Positions 52,689 to 60,936 of a stretch of 64,000 nucleotides of DNA are shown here, piece after piece. Under the pieces are notes generated by a model. The model was not told the origin of the DNA. It saw nothing but the letters and a program-made list of their open reading frames with translations, and searched no databases. The stretch lies in contig JACJZB010000007.1 of the NCBI GenBank assembly GCA_020635815.1, positions 62,001-126,000 of the forward strand, in the 5' to 3' direction. Numbering within the stretch: the first letter of the stretch is position 1; every line of letters begins with the position of its first letter. The DNA comes from Flavobacteriales bacterium (lineage in GTDB: Bacteria > Bacteroidota > Bacteroidia > Flavobacteriales_E > Vicingaceae). A program made the position numbers and the translations under genes.

Positions 52689-53147
52689 ATGAAAACATTA
52701 ACAATTTTAGCGTTAGTATTTGTACAGTCATTTGCAATGGCACAAGAAGCTCCAGCAAAAGTAAAAGAATCGTGTAAAAAGAAATTTCCAGCAGCAAAAG
52801 AAATAGACTGGACTAAAGATGGTGCAAATTATGTTGGAGAATTTTATGAAAACGACATGACAGTTTTAGGCACTTTTGATGCAACAGGAAAATGGTTGGA
52901 AACTAAAACAAGTATTGAAGAAACAGAAATACCTTCGGCAGTAGCAAAGGCAGCATTAGCAAAGCATAAAGGGACTTATTTATCTAATCAATCTAAAATT
53001 GAAAATAGCGATGATGTGGTTACTTATGAAATAATATTAAGCTCAGATGATGCAATATATACATTGTTAATAAGTGAAGAAGGAGAAGTTTTGAAATCTG
53101 AAAAACAGGTATTTCTTGATGTTGAAGATTCTAGTGGGGATGAATAA
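52689..53147 (+). CDS. Secreted PepSY-like protein
   Basis: The protein has 152 aa. Signal peptide 1-18 (cut after AMA). Two repeats of the PepSY_2-like type are seen: CKKKFPAAKEIDWTKDGANYVGEFYENDMTVLGTFDATGKWLET and a second with AALAKHKGTYLS, YEIILSSDDAIYTLLISEEGEVL (both longer than quoted in single pieces). Such periplasmic proteins are of unknown function, often close to sensors. Motif A directly upstream puts it under the ECF factor of 51997. The C-terminus is acidic (DVEDSSGDE). Confidence 0.8.
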   Translation: MKTLTILALVFVQSFAMAQEAPAKVKESCKKKFPAAKEIDWTKDGANYVGEFYENDMTVLGTFDATGKWLETKTSIEETEIPSAVAKAALAKHKGTYLSNQSKIENSDDVVTYEIILSSDDAIYTLLISEEGEVLKSEKQVFLDVEDSSGDE

Positions 53148-53172
53148 TCTTAAATATAAAAAAAGATAATAA

Positions 53173-53214
53173 AAAGGGGTGTTTTTAAATAATTTAAAAT
53201 CACTCCTTTTTTAT
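53173..53214 (+). terminator. Terminator of the PepSY-like gene
   Basis: AAAAAGGGGTG pairs with CACTCCTTTTT across a long AT-rich loop, followed by T. One G-T pair lies in the stem. Confidence 0.8.
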
Positions 53215-53224
53215 TTAAAATATG

Positions 53225-53252
53225 TGTGACTTTTTTAATATTTCTCGTCTAA
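53225..53252 (+). promoter_or_regulatory. ECF-type promoter motif B
   Basis: TGTGACTTTTTT, 9 bp, CGTCTAA: identical in both boxes and spacing to motif A. It stands 18 bp before the ATG of the 36-aa membrane peptide. Confidence 0.7.
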
Positions 53253-53270
53253 TCAAAAAAAGAAAAACAA

Positions 53271-53381
53271 ATGATTAATCAAATTAAAAATAAACTGCAA
53301 AGCAGGTATGGTATAGCTTTGCTGTTGTCTGTTGTACTTGTATGCCTTTTATTATTATTTAAAATTTTCACTAAAAAATGA
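53271..53381 (+). CDS. Small membrane peptide, 36 aa, coupled to the SET-domain gene
   Basis: The short frame starts MINQIKNKLQSRYG, followed by one TM helix (IALLLSVVLVCLLLLF) and a basic end (KIFTKK). Positive charges flank the helix on both sides. Its TGA stop overlaps the ATG of the next gene (ATGA), a sign of translational coupling, and motif B lies at the right distance upstream. It is unrecognised. It could be a real stress-induced micropeptide or a leader peptide. Confidence 0.6.
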   Translation: MINQIKNKLQSRYGIALLLSVVLVCLLLLFKIFTKK

Positions 53382-53980
53382 TACATCCAAATACAGAAGT
53401 AAAATTAGTAAGTAAAGAAATAGGGTTAGGAGTTTTTGCAACCACTCTAATTCCAAAGGGAAGCATTACTTATATCTTAGATGAAATGGAGTTAATTTAC
53501 CCAGAAAATCATCCCTTATTAAAAAATCCACATTACATATCACATATAAATAAGTATTCATATATCGATAATAAAGGGAATCGAATATTGAGTTGGGATT
53601 ATGCAAAATACATGAACCATTATTGCGATTTTAATTCGTTAAGTACAGGTTATGGTTTTGAAATTGCAATTAGAGACATACAAGCAGGAGAGCAAATTAC
53701 TGACGATTATGGAACATTGAACATAGAAAAACCAATGAACTGTGGCTGTGGAAAATCCAATTGTAGAAAAACAATTTATCCAGATGATTTATTGAAGTAT
53801 AGTGACTTGTGGGATGGCTACATTAAAGAAGCATTAAAAAACTTAAAGTCAGTAAATCAACCTTTAATGGAGTTTATGGATAATCAACTAAAAGAAGATC
53901 TAGACATCTACCTATCTACCGGTAAATTATACAATAGCATTAGAGATACATATTATGAACGTGTACTAGAAGAGAAATAA
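53378..53980 (+). CDS. SET-domain protein (lysine methyltransferase-like)
   Basis: The protein has 200 aa. SET motifs are present: GLGVFATTLIPKGSIT at the start, YMNHYCDFNS (the NHxC pseudoknot element), GEQITDDYGTL and the post-SET cysteines CGCGKSNCRK. These build the SAM and zinc sites of SET methyltransferases. Bacterial members modify ribosomal or other proteins, sometimes host histones. A C-terminal helical extension (about 135-200) is unrelated. The gene is coupled to a micropeptide and preceded by ECF motif B. The target protein is unknown. Confidence 0.88.
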   Translation: MIHPNTEVKLVSKEIGLGVFATTLIPKGSITYILDEMELIYPENHPLLKNPHYISHINKYSYIDNKGNRILSWDYAKYMNHYCDFNSLSTGYGFEIAIRDIQAGEQITDDYGTLNIEKPMNCGCGKSNCRKTIYPDDLLKYSDLWDGYIKEALKNLKSVNQPLMEFMDNQLKEDLDIYLSTGKLYNSIRDTYYERVLEEK

Positions 53981-53997
53981 AAAGAAAAATTGCGATT

Positions 53998-54030
53998 AAA
54001 AGGGATAGAAATTCAATTCTATCCCTTTTT
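53998..54030 (+). terminator. Terminator of the SET-domain gene
   Basis: GGGATAGAA pairs with TTCTATCCC (54002-54010 with 54017-54025) and is followed by seven T. Confidence 0.9.
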
Positions 54031-54089
54031 TTGTTGAAAAAAGACCCTTTTGGTTAACAATCTATTCAAAATTTTTAGTCTCTTTTAAG

Positions 54090-54097
54090 TAATTTTG
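54090..54097 (+). promoter_or_regulatory. -10 box for trxB
   Basis: TAATTTTG matches TAnnTTTG. It covers the possible TTG start at 54095, so the ATG at 54131 is the translation start. Confidence 0.6.
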
Positions 54098-54130
54098 AGT
54101 TCTTACAAAAACGACTTAAAATTATATATA

Positions 54131-55081
54131 ATGGCAGAAGAGATAGAAAAAGTAAAGTGTTTAATTATAGGTTCTGGTCCTGCAGGTTATACTGCAGCAA
54201 TATATGCCGCTAGAGCTAATATGAATCCTGTAATGTATCAAGGAATGCAGCCAGGAGGACAATTAACAACAACAAATGAAGTAGAAAACTTTCCAGGTTA
54301 TCCTGATGGAGTAACTGGTCCAGAAATGATGATGCAGTTAGAAGCTCAAGCAAAACGTTTTGATACAGATGTAAGAAGCGGTTGGGCAACTAAAGTTGAT
54401 TTTTCTGGTAAGGTTCATAAAGTTTGGATAGAAGATAAAAAAGAAATTCATGCTGATGTAGTTATTATTTCAACTGGAGCATCAGCAAAATATTTAGGAT
54501 TAGATTCAGAGCAACATTATTTAAAAGCTGGTGGTGGAGTTTCTGCTTGTGCAGTTTGTGATGGCTTCTTTTATAGAGGTCAAGAAACAGTAATTGTTGG
54601 AGCTGGAGATTCAGCTTGTGAGGAAGCTCATTACTTATCAAATATTTGCAAAAAAGTTACCATGTTGGTTCGTAGAGACGAATTTAGAGCCTCTAAAATA
54701 ATGATGGAGCGTGTTAAAAACACACCAAATATTGAAATTTTATACAACACAGAAACCGAAGAAGTTTTAGGTGAAAATGATTTAGTAACTGGAGTTAGAG
54801 TTAAAAACAATAAAACAGGTAAAGTAAAAGAAATTCCTTGTACTGGTTTTTTCTTAGCTATTGGGCATAAACCAAATACTGACATTTTTAAACCATATAT
54901 TGATGTGGATGAAGTTGGTTACATTAAAAATGTACCAGGTCGTACCTTAACTAATGTTGAGGGTGTTTTTGTTTGTGGTGATGCAGCAGATAAAACTTAT
55001 CGTCAAGCAGTTACAGCAGCAGGTACAGGTTGTATGGCAGCACTAGATGCAGAAAGATATTTAGCAGCAAAAGGACATTAA
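54131..55081 (+). CDS. trxB: Thioredoxin-disulfide reductase
   Basis: FAD/NADPH flavoenzyme that reduces thioredoxin. FAD motif CLIIGSGPAGYTAAIYAARA near the N-terminus, redox CXXC as ACAVCDG, NADPH motif VIVGAGDSACEEAHYLS and the second FAD motif GVFVCGDAADKTYRQAVTAAGTGC (quoted in part: GVFVCGDAADK, QAVTAAGTGC). 316 aa from ATG 54131; the longer frame opens inside a -10 box. It pairs with trxA at 34261. Confidence 0.96.
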   Translation: MAEEIEKVKCLIIGSGPAGYTAAIYAARANMNPVMYQGMQPGGQLTTTNEVENFPGYPDGVTGPEMMMQLEAQAKRFDTDVRSGWATKVDFSGKVHKVWIEDKKEIHADVVIISTGASAKYLGLDSEQHYLKAGGGVSACAVCDGFFYRGQETVIVGAGDSACEEAHYLSNICKKVTMLVRRDEFRASKIMMERVKNTPNIEILYNTETEEVLGENDLVTGVRVKNNKTGKVKEIPCTGFFLAIGHKPNTDIFKPYIDVDEVGYIKNVPGRTLTNVEGVFVCGDAADKTYRQAVTAAGTGCMAALDAERYLAAKGH

Positions 55082-55105
55082 TAAAAACACAAAAAATCAC
55101 AAAAC

Positions 55106-55993
55106 ATGAAAAACGTAGCAGTAATTGGAGCAGGAACAATGGGTAATGGTATTGCTCATACTTTTGCACAATCAGGGTATAAAGTAAATTTAATTGATAT
55201 TTCTTCAGAATCGTTAGAAAGAGCTTTAGCAACTATCGGCAAAAACTTAGATAGAATGGTAGCTAAAGAAAAAATAACTGAAGCTGATAAATCTAACACA
55301 CTTGGAAATATTACCACATTTACTGAAATGACCGAAGGTGTTAAATCGGTTGATTTGGTTGTAGAAGCAGCAACAGAAAATGTTGATTTAAAGCTGAAAA
55401 TTTTTAAAGCAATAAATGATGCGACTAACGAAAATGCTATTCTAGCAACAAATACTTCTTCAATTTCAATTACACAAATTGCAGCAGTAACTAATCGTCC
55501 TGACAAAGTAATAGGAATGCACTTTATGAACCCAGTTCCAGTCATGAAATTGGTAGAAATTATTAGAGGTTATTCAACTTCTGACGAGGTAACTAATACA
55601 ATTATGGAGCTATCTAAAAAATTAGGTAAAACACCTACAGAAGTAAACGATTATCCTGGTTTTGTTGCTAACCGTATTTTAATGCCTATGATTAATGAAG
55701 CTATCATTACCTTACACGAAGGTGTTGCTGGTGTTGAAGAAATTGATACCGTTATGAAATTAGGAATGGCTCACCCTATGGGACCTTTACAATTGGCTGA
55801 TTTTATTGGCTTAGATGTTTGTTTGTCAATCTTAAATGTATTGTACGAAGGTTTTGGAAATCCAAAGTACGCACCTTGCCCATTATTAGTAAATATGGTA
55901 ATGGCAGGTAAAAAGGGAGTAAAGTCTGGAGAAGGTTTTTACTCTTGGACGCATGGTACAAAAGATTTAATCGTTTCGAGTCAGTTTAACTAG
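55106..55993 (+). CDS. 3-hydroxybutyryl-CoA dehydrogenase
   Basis: NAD-dependent oxidation of 3-hydroxyacyl-CoA. The N-terminal Rossmann motif is VAVIGAGTMGNGIAHTFAQ; NTSSISITQIA and GMHFMNPVPVMKLVEI carry the catalytic His region; the C-terminal helical domain has NDYPGFVANRILMPMINEA. 295 aa, of normal length for the single-function enzyme (PaaH/Hbd type). It may work in butyrate, phenylacetate or fatty-acid turnover; the context gives no hint. It follows trxB by 24 bp. Confidence 0.93.
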   Translation: MKNVAVIGAGTMGNGIAHTFAQSGYKVNLIDISSESLERALATIGKNLDRMVAKEKITEADKSNTLGNITTFTEMTEGVKSVDLVVEAATENVDLKLKIFKAINDATNENAILATNTSSISITQIAAVTNRPDKVIGMHFMNPVPVMKLVEIIRGYSTSDEVTNTIMELSKKLGKTPTEVNDYPGFVANRILMPMINEAIITLHEGVAGVEEIDTVMKLGMAHPMGPLQLADFIGLDVCLSILNVLYEGFGNPKYAPCPLLVNMVMAGKKGVKSGEGFYSWTHGTKDLIVSSQFN

Positions 55994-56014
55994 TCTAATT
56001 AAATACAACTTTAT

Positions 56015-56049
56015 AAAAATCGTTACTTAATTTTAAGTAGCGATTTTTT
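56015..56049 (+). terminator. Terminator after the hydroxyacyl-CoA dehydrogenase gene
   Basis: AAAATCG, a T-G pair and TACTTAA fold against TTAAGTA and CGATTTT, then T: a 15-bp stem with a 2-nt loop on paper (larger in practice). Confidence 0.88.
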
Positions 56050-56097
56050 ATAATACAAACTACAGTTTTTCGTTTAAAATAAGTTGTCTCGAATAAC

Positions 56098-56124
56098 TAT
56101 ATTTGCTACAATCATATAGATTTG
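56098..56124 (+). promoter_or_regulatory. Two overlapping-range -10 boxes before the LptF/LptG-type gene
   Basis: TATATTTG (56098-56105) and TAGATTTG (56117-56124) both match TAnnTTTG. The second covers the TTG start codon, so the first is the likely promoter, giving a leader of about 10 nt. Confidence 0.5.
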
Positions 56125-57546
56125 AAAAAAGCATCCTTATTCATCATAAAATCATTTATAGGGCCATTTGTAATGACCTTTTTTATAGCATTATTTGTAT
56201 TGCTCATGCAATTTATATGGCTATATATTGATGATATGCTGGGGAAGGGATTGGAATGGTATGTTATTGCCGAATTGCTAATGTATGCTTCAGCAAGTTT
56301 AGTTCCTTTAGCAATGCCACTTTCAATTTTATTAGCTTCTTTAATGACTTTTGGGAATTTAGGAGAACATTTTGAACTGGTTTCATTTAAAGCTGCAGGA
56401 ATTTCTTTACAAAAAGTAATGCAGCCTTTAATTATTTTAGTTACCATATTAAGTATTAGTGCTTTTTTCTTTGCAAATAATGTGATTCCTGTGGCTAACC
56501 TAAAGTTTTATTCATTATTCCACGATATTCGTTCGCAAAAACCGGCTTTTAATATATTACCAGATGTGTTTTACAATGAAATTGATGGTTATGTAATTCG
56601 AGTAAAAGGAAAAGAAATTAGAGAAGAAGGCGATTTACTAAAAGATGTGATGATATACAATCACACTGAAAATCAAGGAAACAGACAATTAACAATTGCA
56701 GACTCTGCAATTATGAAGATGTCAGATGACAAAAATTATTTTTCGATAAAACTTTTTAATGGTATTGATTACCAAGAAAAATATGAAGGGAGAAGAGATA
56801 AACTATACCCTTTATCACGATTTATTTTTGAAGAGCATGAGATGCGAATTGATATGTCTGGTTTTAAGATGGACAGGACTGACGAAGAGCTTTTTAAAGA
56901 TGATTATCGAATGTTAAACTTGGAGCAACTTGCCAATAAAACGGACACCTTAAAGAAATATAAAAAGAAAAGAGCTGAACAGTTCTTTTTAGCTATTCAT
57001 AATTCATTTTTAATAAATGATACTTTAACTAAAAAAGTGGAAAACGATAGTATTGCTTACTCCTCAACAGATGAATTGCTAAATAAATTTTCGAAAGAAC
57101 AGAAACAACAGATATACAGCATTGCATTAAACGCTGCAAGAACCAATAAAGGGAGAGCTTCTGCAGCAATGGTAGAAATGGATTACCAACAAGAAAATTT
57201 ATTAAAAATACAAATTGAATGGCATCGTAAATTTACATTTTCAATAGCCTGTTTAATTATGTTTTTTATTGGAGCACCTTTAGGTGCAATTGTTAAAAAG
57301 GGGGGCTTAGGAATGCCAGTGGTTATTTCGGTAGTATTCTTTTTGTTGTTTTGGGTATTATCTATGATGGGAGAGAAAAGTGCACAAGAAATGGTAATAG
57401 AACCTTATCAAGGGATGTGGTTAGCTACGGCTGTTTTGTTTCCTTTAGGTATATTTTTTACTTATAAAGCAACTACCGATTCAGCGATGTTTAACTTAGA
57501 TTCTTACTTTGCTTTTTTTAAGAATTTATTTAATAAGAAAAAATAA
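56122..57546 (+). CDS. LptF/LptG-family permease (LPS export)
   Basis: The protein has 474 aa. Three TM helices at the N-terminal end (about 10-32, 50-75, 95-117) and three at the C-terminal end (about 372-395, 405-425, 432-452) frame a periplasmic jellyroll region. LVPLAMPLSILLASLMTFGNLGEHFELVSFKAAGISL is the conserved coupling segment; in E. coli it contacts the LptB ATPase. The gene starts with TTG (56122); the next ATG would cut into the first helix. It is one half of the LptFG pair; the other is not in the window. Two glycosyltransferase genes follow directly. Confidence 0.9.
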   Translation: MKKASLFIIKSFIGPFVMTFFIALFVLLMQFIWLYIDDMLGKGLEWYVIAELLMYASASLVPLAMPLSILLASLMTFGNLGEHFELVSFKAAGISLQKVMQPLIILVTILSISAFFFANNVIPVANLKFYSLFHDIRSQKPAFNILPDVFYNEIDGYVIRVKGKEIREEGDLLKDVMIYNHTENQGNRQLTIADSAIMKMSDDKNYFSIKLFNGIDYQEKYEGRRDKLYPLSRFIFEEHEMRIDMSGFKMDRTDEELFKDDYRMLNLEQLANKTDTLKKYKKKRAEQFFLAIHNSFLINDTLTKKVENDSIAYSSTDELLNKFSKEQKQQIYSIALNAARTNKGRASAAMVEMDYQQENLLKIQIEWHRKFTFSIACLIMFFIGAPLGAIVKKGGLGMPVVISVVFFLLFWVLSMMGEKSAQEMVIEPYQGMWLATAVLFPLGIFFTYKATTDSAMFNLDSYFAFFKNLFNKKK

Positions 57547-58725
57547 ATGAGAGTACTTCAAATATGTTCAAAACCACCAGTTCCTTCAATAGATGGAGGT
57601 TGTAAGGCGATGAATAATATTACCGAAGGGCTATTATCAAAAGGTGTGTCTGTAAAGGTACTGACAATAAGTACTGACAAACATCCATTTTTAAAAGATA
57701 AAATGGATAGTAAGTATTTAAAGAATACAGCAATCGAACATTGTTATATTGACACGAGTATAAAACCTGTTGATGCATTTTTAAATTTATGCAAATCAAA
57801 ATCGTATAACTTAAGTCGTTTTTATTGCCAAAGTTTTGAGGAACTAATCATTTCGAACTTAAAGGATAACGAATATGATGCTATTATTCTAGAAGGTCTT
57901 TTTGTTTCTGGCTATATTAATTCAATTAGAAAGAATTCAAAAGCAAAATTAATTTTTAGAGCTCATAATGTTGAACATGAAATTTGGGAAAGAAACTCTA
58001 AAAATGAACGGAAAGGGCTGAAAAGGTTGTACCTAAAAAAATTAGCTGAACAGTTAAAAACACAAGAGATAAAAGTACTTAAAGATGTAGATGTTATTGC
58101 ATCAATAACTCAAAAAGATAAAAATCAATTTGAGCAACTCGGCTGTAAAACACCAATTAAAGTTATCCCTTTTGGTATTAGTATTAAAGATTATAAAATA
58201 ACTGAGCCTACCCAGTTTTCATTTTTCCATATAGGAAGTATGGATTGGATGCCTAATCAAATGGGAATTAAGTGGTTGCTAGAAAAGGTATGGAATAAAA
58301 TAGATAAATCAAATAGTAGGGTAACATTAAGATTAGCAGGAAAAAATATGCCCGATTGGTTGTTAAAGCTAAATCAAAAAAATGTTGAAGTAGTTGGAGA
58401 GGTTGATGACGCCATAGATTTTATTAATCAAAACCAAGTAATGGTTGTTCCTTTGTTTTCTGGTAGCGGAATGCGAATTAAAATAGTAGAAGGAATGGCC
58501 TTGGGTAAAACAGTAATAGCAACAACAATAGCTTTAGAAGGAATAGATTTTATACCGAATAAAAATGTTATCGTTGCCAATACTAAAGAAGAATTTATAA
58601 ACGCAATAAATTGGTGTTTAAGTAATAAAGAAGAAACAAAATTAATTGGAGAAAATGCAAAACAATTAATTCAAGAAAAATACGATAACGATATGATTAT
58701 AAAAGATTTAATTAACTTGTTTTAA
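57547..58725 (+). CDS. Glycosyltransferase, GT4-like
   Basis: GT-B fold protein of 392 aa. N-terminal VLQICSKPPVPSIDGGCKAMNNI; the donor-binding half has FFHIGSMDWMPNQMGIKWL, VEVVGEVDDAIDFIN and VVPLFSGSGMRIKIVEGMALGKTVIATTIALEGI with the E-x7-E motif. FRAHNVEHEIWER is the acceptor-side signature. It starts one base after the stop of the permease gene and is co-transcribed with the next transferase, which suggests synthesis of a surface glycan handled with LPS export. Confidence 0.9.
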   Translation: MRVLQICSKPPVPSIDGGCKAMNNITEGLLSKGVSVKVLTISTDKHPFLKDKMDSKYLKNTAIEHCYIDTSIKPVDAFLNLCKSKSYNLSRFYCQSFEELIISNLKDNEYDAIILEGLFVSGYINSIRKNSKAKLIFRAHNVEHEIWERNSKNERKGLKRLYLKKLAEQLKTQEIKVLKDVDVIASITQKDKNQFEQLGCKTPIKVIPFGISIKDYKITEPTQFSFFHIGSMDWMPNQMGIKWLLEKVWNKIDKSNSRVTLRLAGKNMPDWLLKLNQKNVEVVGEVDDAIDFINQNQVMVVPLFSGSGMRIKIVEGMALGKTVIATTIALEGIDFIPNKNVIVANTKEEFINAINWCLSNKEETKLIGENAKQLIQEKYDNDMIIKDLINLF

Positions 58726-58731
58726 GCCTTT

Positions 58732-59898
58732 ATGAAAATATTTGTTTTACTATCTCGATTTCCATATCCTTTAGAAAAAGGTGATAAATTAAGGGCTTAC
58801 CATCAAATAAAAGAGCTTTCAAAAAAGAATGAAATCATTTTATGTGCCATTTCCGATTGTAAAATTCCACAATCTTCAATTGATGAATTAAAAAAGTATT
58901 GTTCAAGTATTGAAGTTATTCGATTATACAAGTTAAAAATATATTGGAATTTATTTGTTCAATTATTATTTAGCACTAATTCCTTACAAGTATCTTACTT
59001 TTATAATAAAAAAGCTCAACACAAAATTGATAGCTTATTAGAAAAGTATAAGCCCGATCATATTTACTGCCAGTTAATTCGTGTAACTGAATATGTAAGG
59101 AAGTCTAAAATTAAAAAGACTTTAGATTACATGGATGCTTTGGCACGAGGAATGGAAAGAAGAATAGATAATGCTCCTTTTTATTTAAAACCCTTTTTAA
59201 AAATTGAAACTACTCGTTTGAAGCGATATGAACATTTTATTTTTAATGATTTTGACCACTCAACAATTATTTCGCAACAAGACCGGGATTTGATTGTAAA
59301 CATTAATAACGATTCTATTGAAATAGTAAAAAATGGGGTTGATTATTCCATGTTTAAACATCGAGTAGAGGAAAAAAAATACGATTTAATTTTCACGGGG
59401 AATATGGCTTACCCGCCCAATATAGATTGTGCTGTATTTTTAGCTAATGAAGTAATGCCTAAGGTTTGGGAAACACATCCAACAGTTAATTTAGCTATTG
59501 TTGGTGCTACACCAGATTCAAAAGTGCTAGCACTTAAAAGTGATAAAATAATTATTACAGGGTGGGTAGAAGATATTTCTGAATATTATGCAGCTTCAAA
59601 AATATTTGTAGCACCAATGCAAATAGGTACAGGGTTACAAAACAAATTATTAGAAGCAATGGCTATGAAACTACCATGTGTAACTTCTAGTTTAGCAAAT
59701 AATGCCCTTGGAGCAGAACATAACAAAAGTGCTTTAATCGGTGAAAATTATAACGATTACGCAAAATACATTGTTTCTCTAATAGAGAATAAAGACCTTT
59801 GTAATTCGATAGCTGAAAATGGTTTTGATTTTGTAAAACAGAACTATACTTGGGAGGGAACAACAGTAATTTTAGAAAACTTAATGACATCAAAATAA
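58732..59898 (+). CDS. Glycosyltransferase, GT4-like (TIGR03087-like)
   Basis: GT-B fold protein of 388 aa. MKIFVLLSRFPYPLEKGDKLRAYHQIKEL at the start (FPYPLEKGDKLRAYHQ is the type mark), TLDYMDALARGMERR in the middle, and FTGNMAYPPNIDCAVFLANEVMP, ITGWVEDISEYYAASKIFVAPMQIGTGLQNKLLEAMAMKLPCV (quoted in part) as donor half. It resembles sugar transferases of exopolysaccharide systems. 6 bp behind the first transferase and 1 bp before dapD. Confidence 0.9.
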   Translation: MKIFVLLSRFPYPLEKGDKLRAYHQIKELSKKNEIILCAISDCKIPQSSIDELKKYCSSIEVIRLYKLKIYWNLFVQLLFSTNSLQVSYFYNKKAQHKIDSLLEKYKPDHIYCQLIRVTEYVRKSKIKKTLDYMDALARGMERRIDNAPFYLKPFLKIETTRLKRYEHFIFNDFDHSTIISQQDRDLIVNINNDSIEIVKNGVDYSMFKHRVEEKKYDLIFTGNMAYPPNIDCAVFLANEVMPKVWETHPTVNLAIVGATPDSKVLALKSDKIIITGWVEDISEYYAASKIFVAPMQIGTGLQNKLLEAMAMKLPCVTSSLANNALGAEHNKSALIGENYNDYAKYIVSLIENKDLCNSIAENGFDFVKQNYTWEGTTVILENLMTSK

Positions 59899-59899
59899 T

Positions 59900-60715
59900 A
59901 TGGAAGAATTAAAATTAATCATAGAAAATACGTGGGACGATAGGGAACTTTTAAAAGGAAAAGAAGCTCAAAAAACTATTCGTAAAGTAATCGAATTATT
60001 AGATAAAGGTGTGTTGAGAGTTGCAGAACCAACTGGTAACGATTGGCAAGTTAACGAGTGGGTAAAGAAAGCTGTAGTGATGTATTTCCCTATTCAAAAA
60101 ATGAAAACCATAGAGGTTGGTCCATTTGAGTTTCATGATAAAATGAAATTAAAAACCAATTATGCAGAATTAGGTGTTCGTGTAGTTCCTCATGCCGTTT
60201 CCAGGTATGGAGCATTTTTAGCAAAAGGAGTGATAATGATGCCTTCTTATGTAAATATAGGAGCTTATGTCGATTCAGGAACTATGGTAGATACATGGGC
60301 AACTGTTGGTTCATGTGCTCAAATTGGAAAAAATGTACATTTAAGTGGAGGAGTTGGAATAGGTGGAGTTTTAGAACCATTACAAGCAGCTCCTGTTATT
60401 ATTGAAGATGATTGTTTTATAGGTTCTCGTTGCATTGTTGTTGAAGGAGTTCGTGTAAAAAAAGAAGCAGTACTTGGTGCAAATGTGGTATTAACTAAAT
60501 CTACCAAAATTATTGATGTGAGTGGACCTGAACCAATTGAATATAAAGGCGAAGTACCAGAAAGAGCAGTTGTTATACCAGGGTCTTATGCTAAAGAGTT
60601 TCCTTCAGGAACTTATAATGTACCTTGTGCATTAATTATAGGAAAAAGAAAAGCAAGTACCGATTTAAAGACTTCACTAAATGACGCTTTAAGAGAACAT
60701 AATGTAGCAGTATAA
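59900..60715 (+). CDS. dapD: 2,3,4,5-tetrahydropyridine-2,6-dicarboxylate N-succinyltransferase
   Basis: Lysine and diaminopimelate pathway, succinyl branch. The 271-aa protein has an N-terminal helical domain and left-handed beta-helix hexapeptide repeats (GAYVDSGTMVDTWATVGSCAQIGKNVHLSGGVGIGG) and ends with the catalytic loop region. Typical signatures are VNEWVKKAVVMYFPI and LEPLQAAPVIIEDDCFIGSR. Full length and clear. It follows the glycosyltransferases directly and ends at a strong terminator. Confidence 0.96.
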   Translation: MEELKLIIENTWDDRELLKGKEAQKTIRKVIELLDKGVLRVAEPTGNDWQVNEWVKKAVVMYFPIQKMKTIEVGPFEFHDKMKLKTNYAELGVRVVPHAVSRYGAFLAKGVIMMPSYVNIGAYVDSGTMVDTWATVGSCAQIGKNVHLSGGVGIGGVLEPLQAAPVIIEDDCFIGSRCIVVEGVRVKKEAVLGANVVLTKSTKIIDVSGPEPIEYKGEVPERAVVIPGSYAKEFPSGTYNVPCALIIGKRKASTDLKTSLNDALREHNVAV

Positions 60716-60736
60716 ATGTATTGAGATTACAAAAAC

Positions 60737-60771
60737 AAAAAAAAACCGAAGTGAAAACTTCGGTTTTTTTT
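60737..60771. terminator. Bidirectional terminator between dapD and tRNA-Arg
   Basis: ACCGAAGT pairs with ACTTCGGT (60745-60752 with 60757-60764), loop GAAA, with A- and T-runs on both sides. Confidence 0.92.
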
Positions 60772-60773
60772 GT

Positions 60774-60850
60774 TGGTGACCTCGGAAGGATTCAAACCTT
60801 CAACCTCCACAGCCGTAATGTGGTGCACTATTCAGTTATGCTACGAGGCC
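60774..60850 (-). tRNA. tRNA-Arg (anticodon ACG)
   Basis: On the minus strand the cloverleaf is complete: acceptor GGCCTCG with CGAGGTC (one G-T pair), D arm GCA...TGC, anticodon arm CCACA-TTACGGC-TGTGG with anticodon ACG, T arm GAAGG-TTTGAAT-CCTTC and an encoded CCA end. Length 77 with CCA. The A34 would be converted to inosine by TadA so that CGU, CGC and CGA are read. Confidence 0.96.
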
Positions 60851-60936
60851 AAAACTTTTGCAAATATAAAAAATACAGTTGTTAAATAAAGGTTTTCGTT
60901 AATTTATTACCTTTAATTTTTTCAAATTAAACATTT

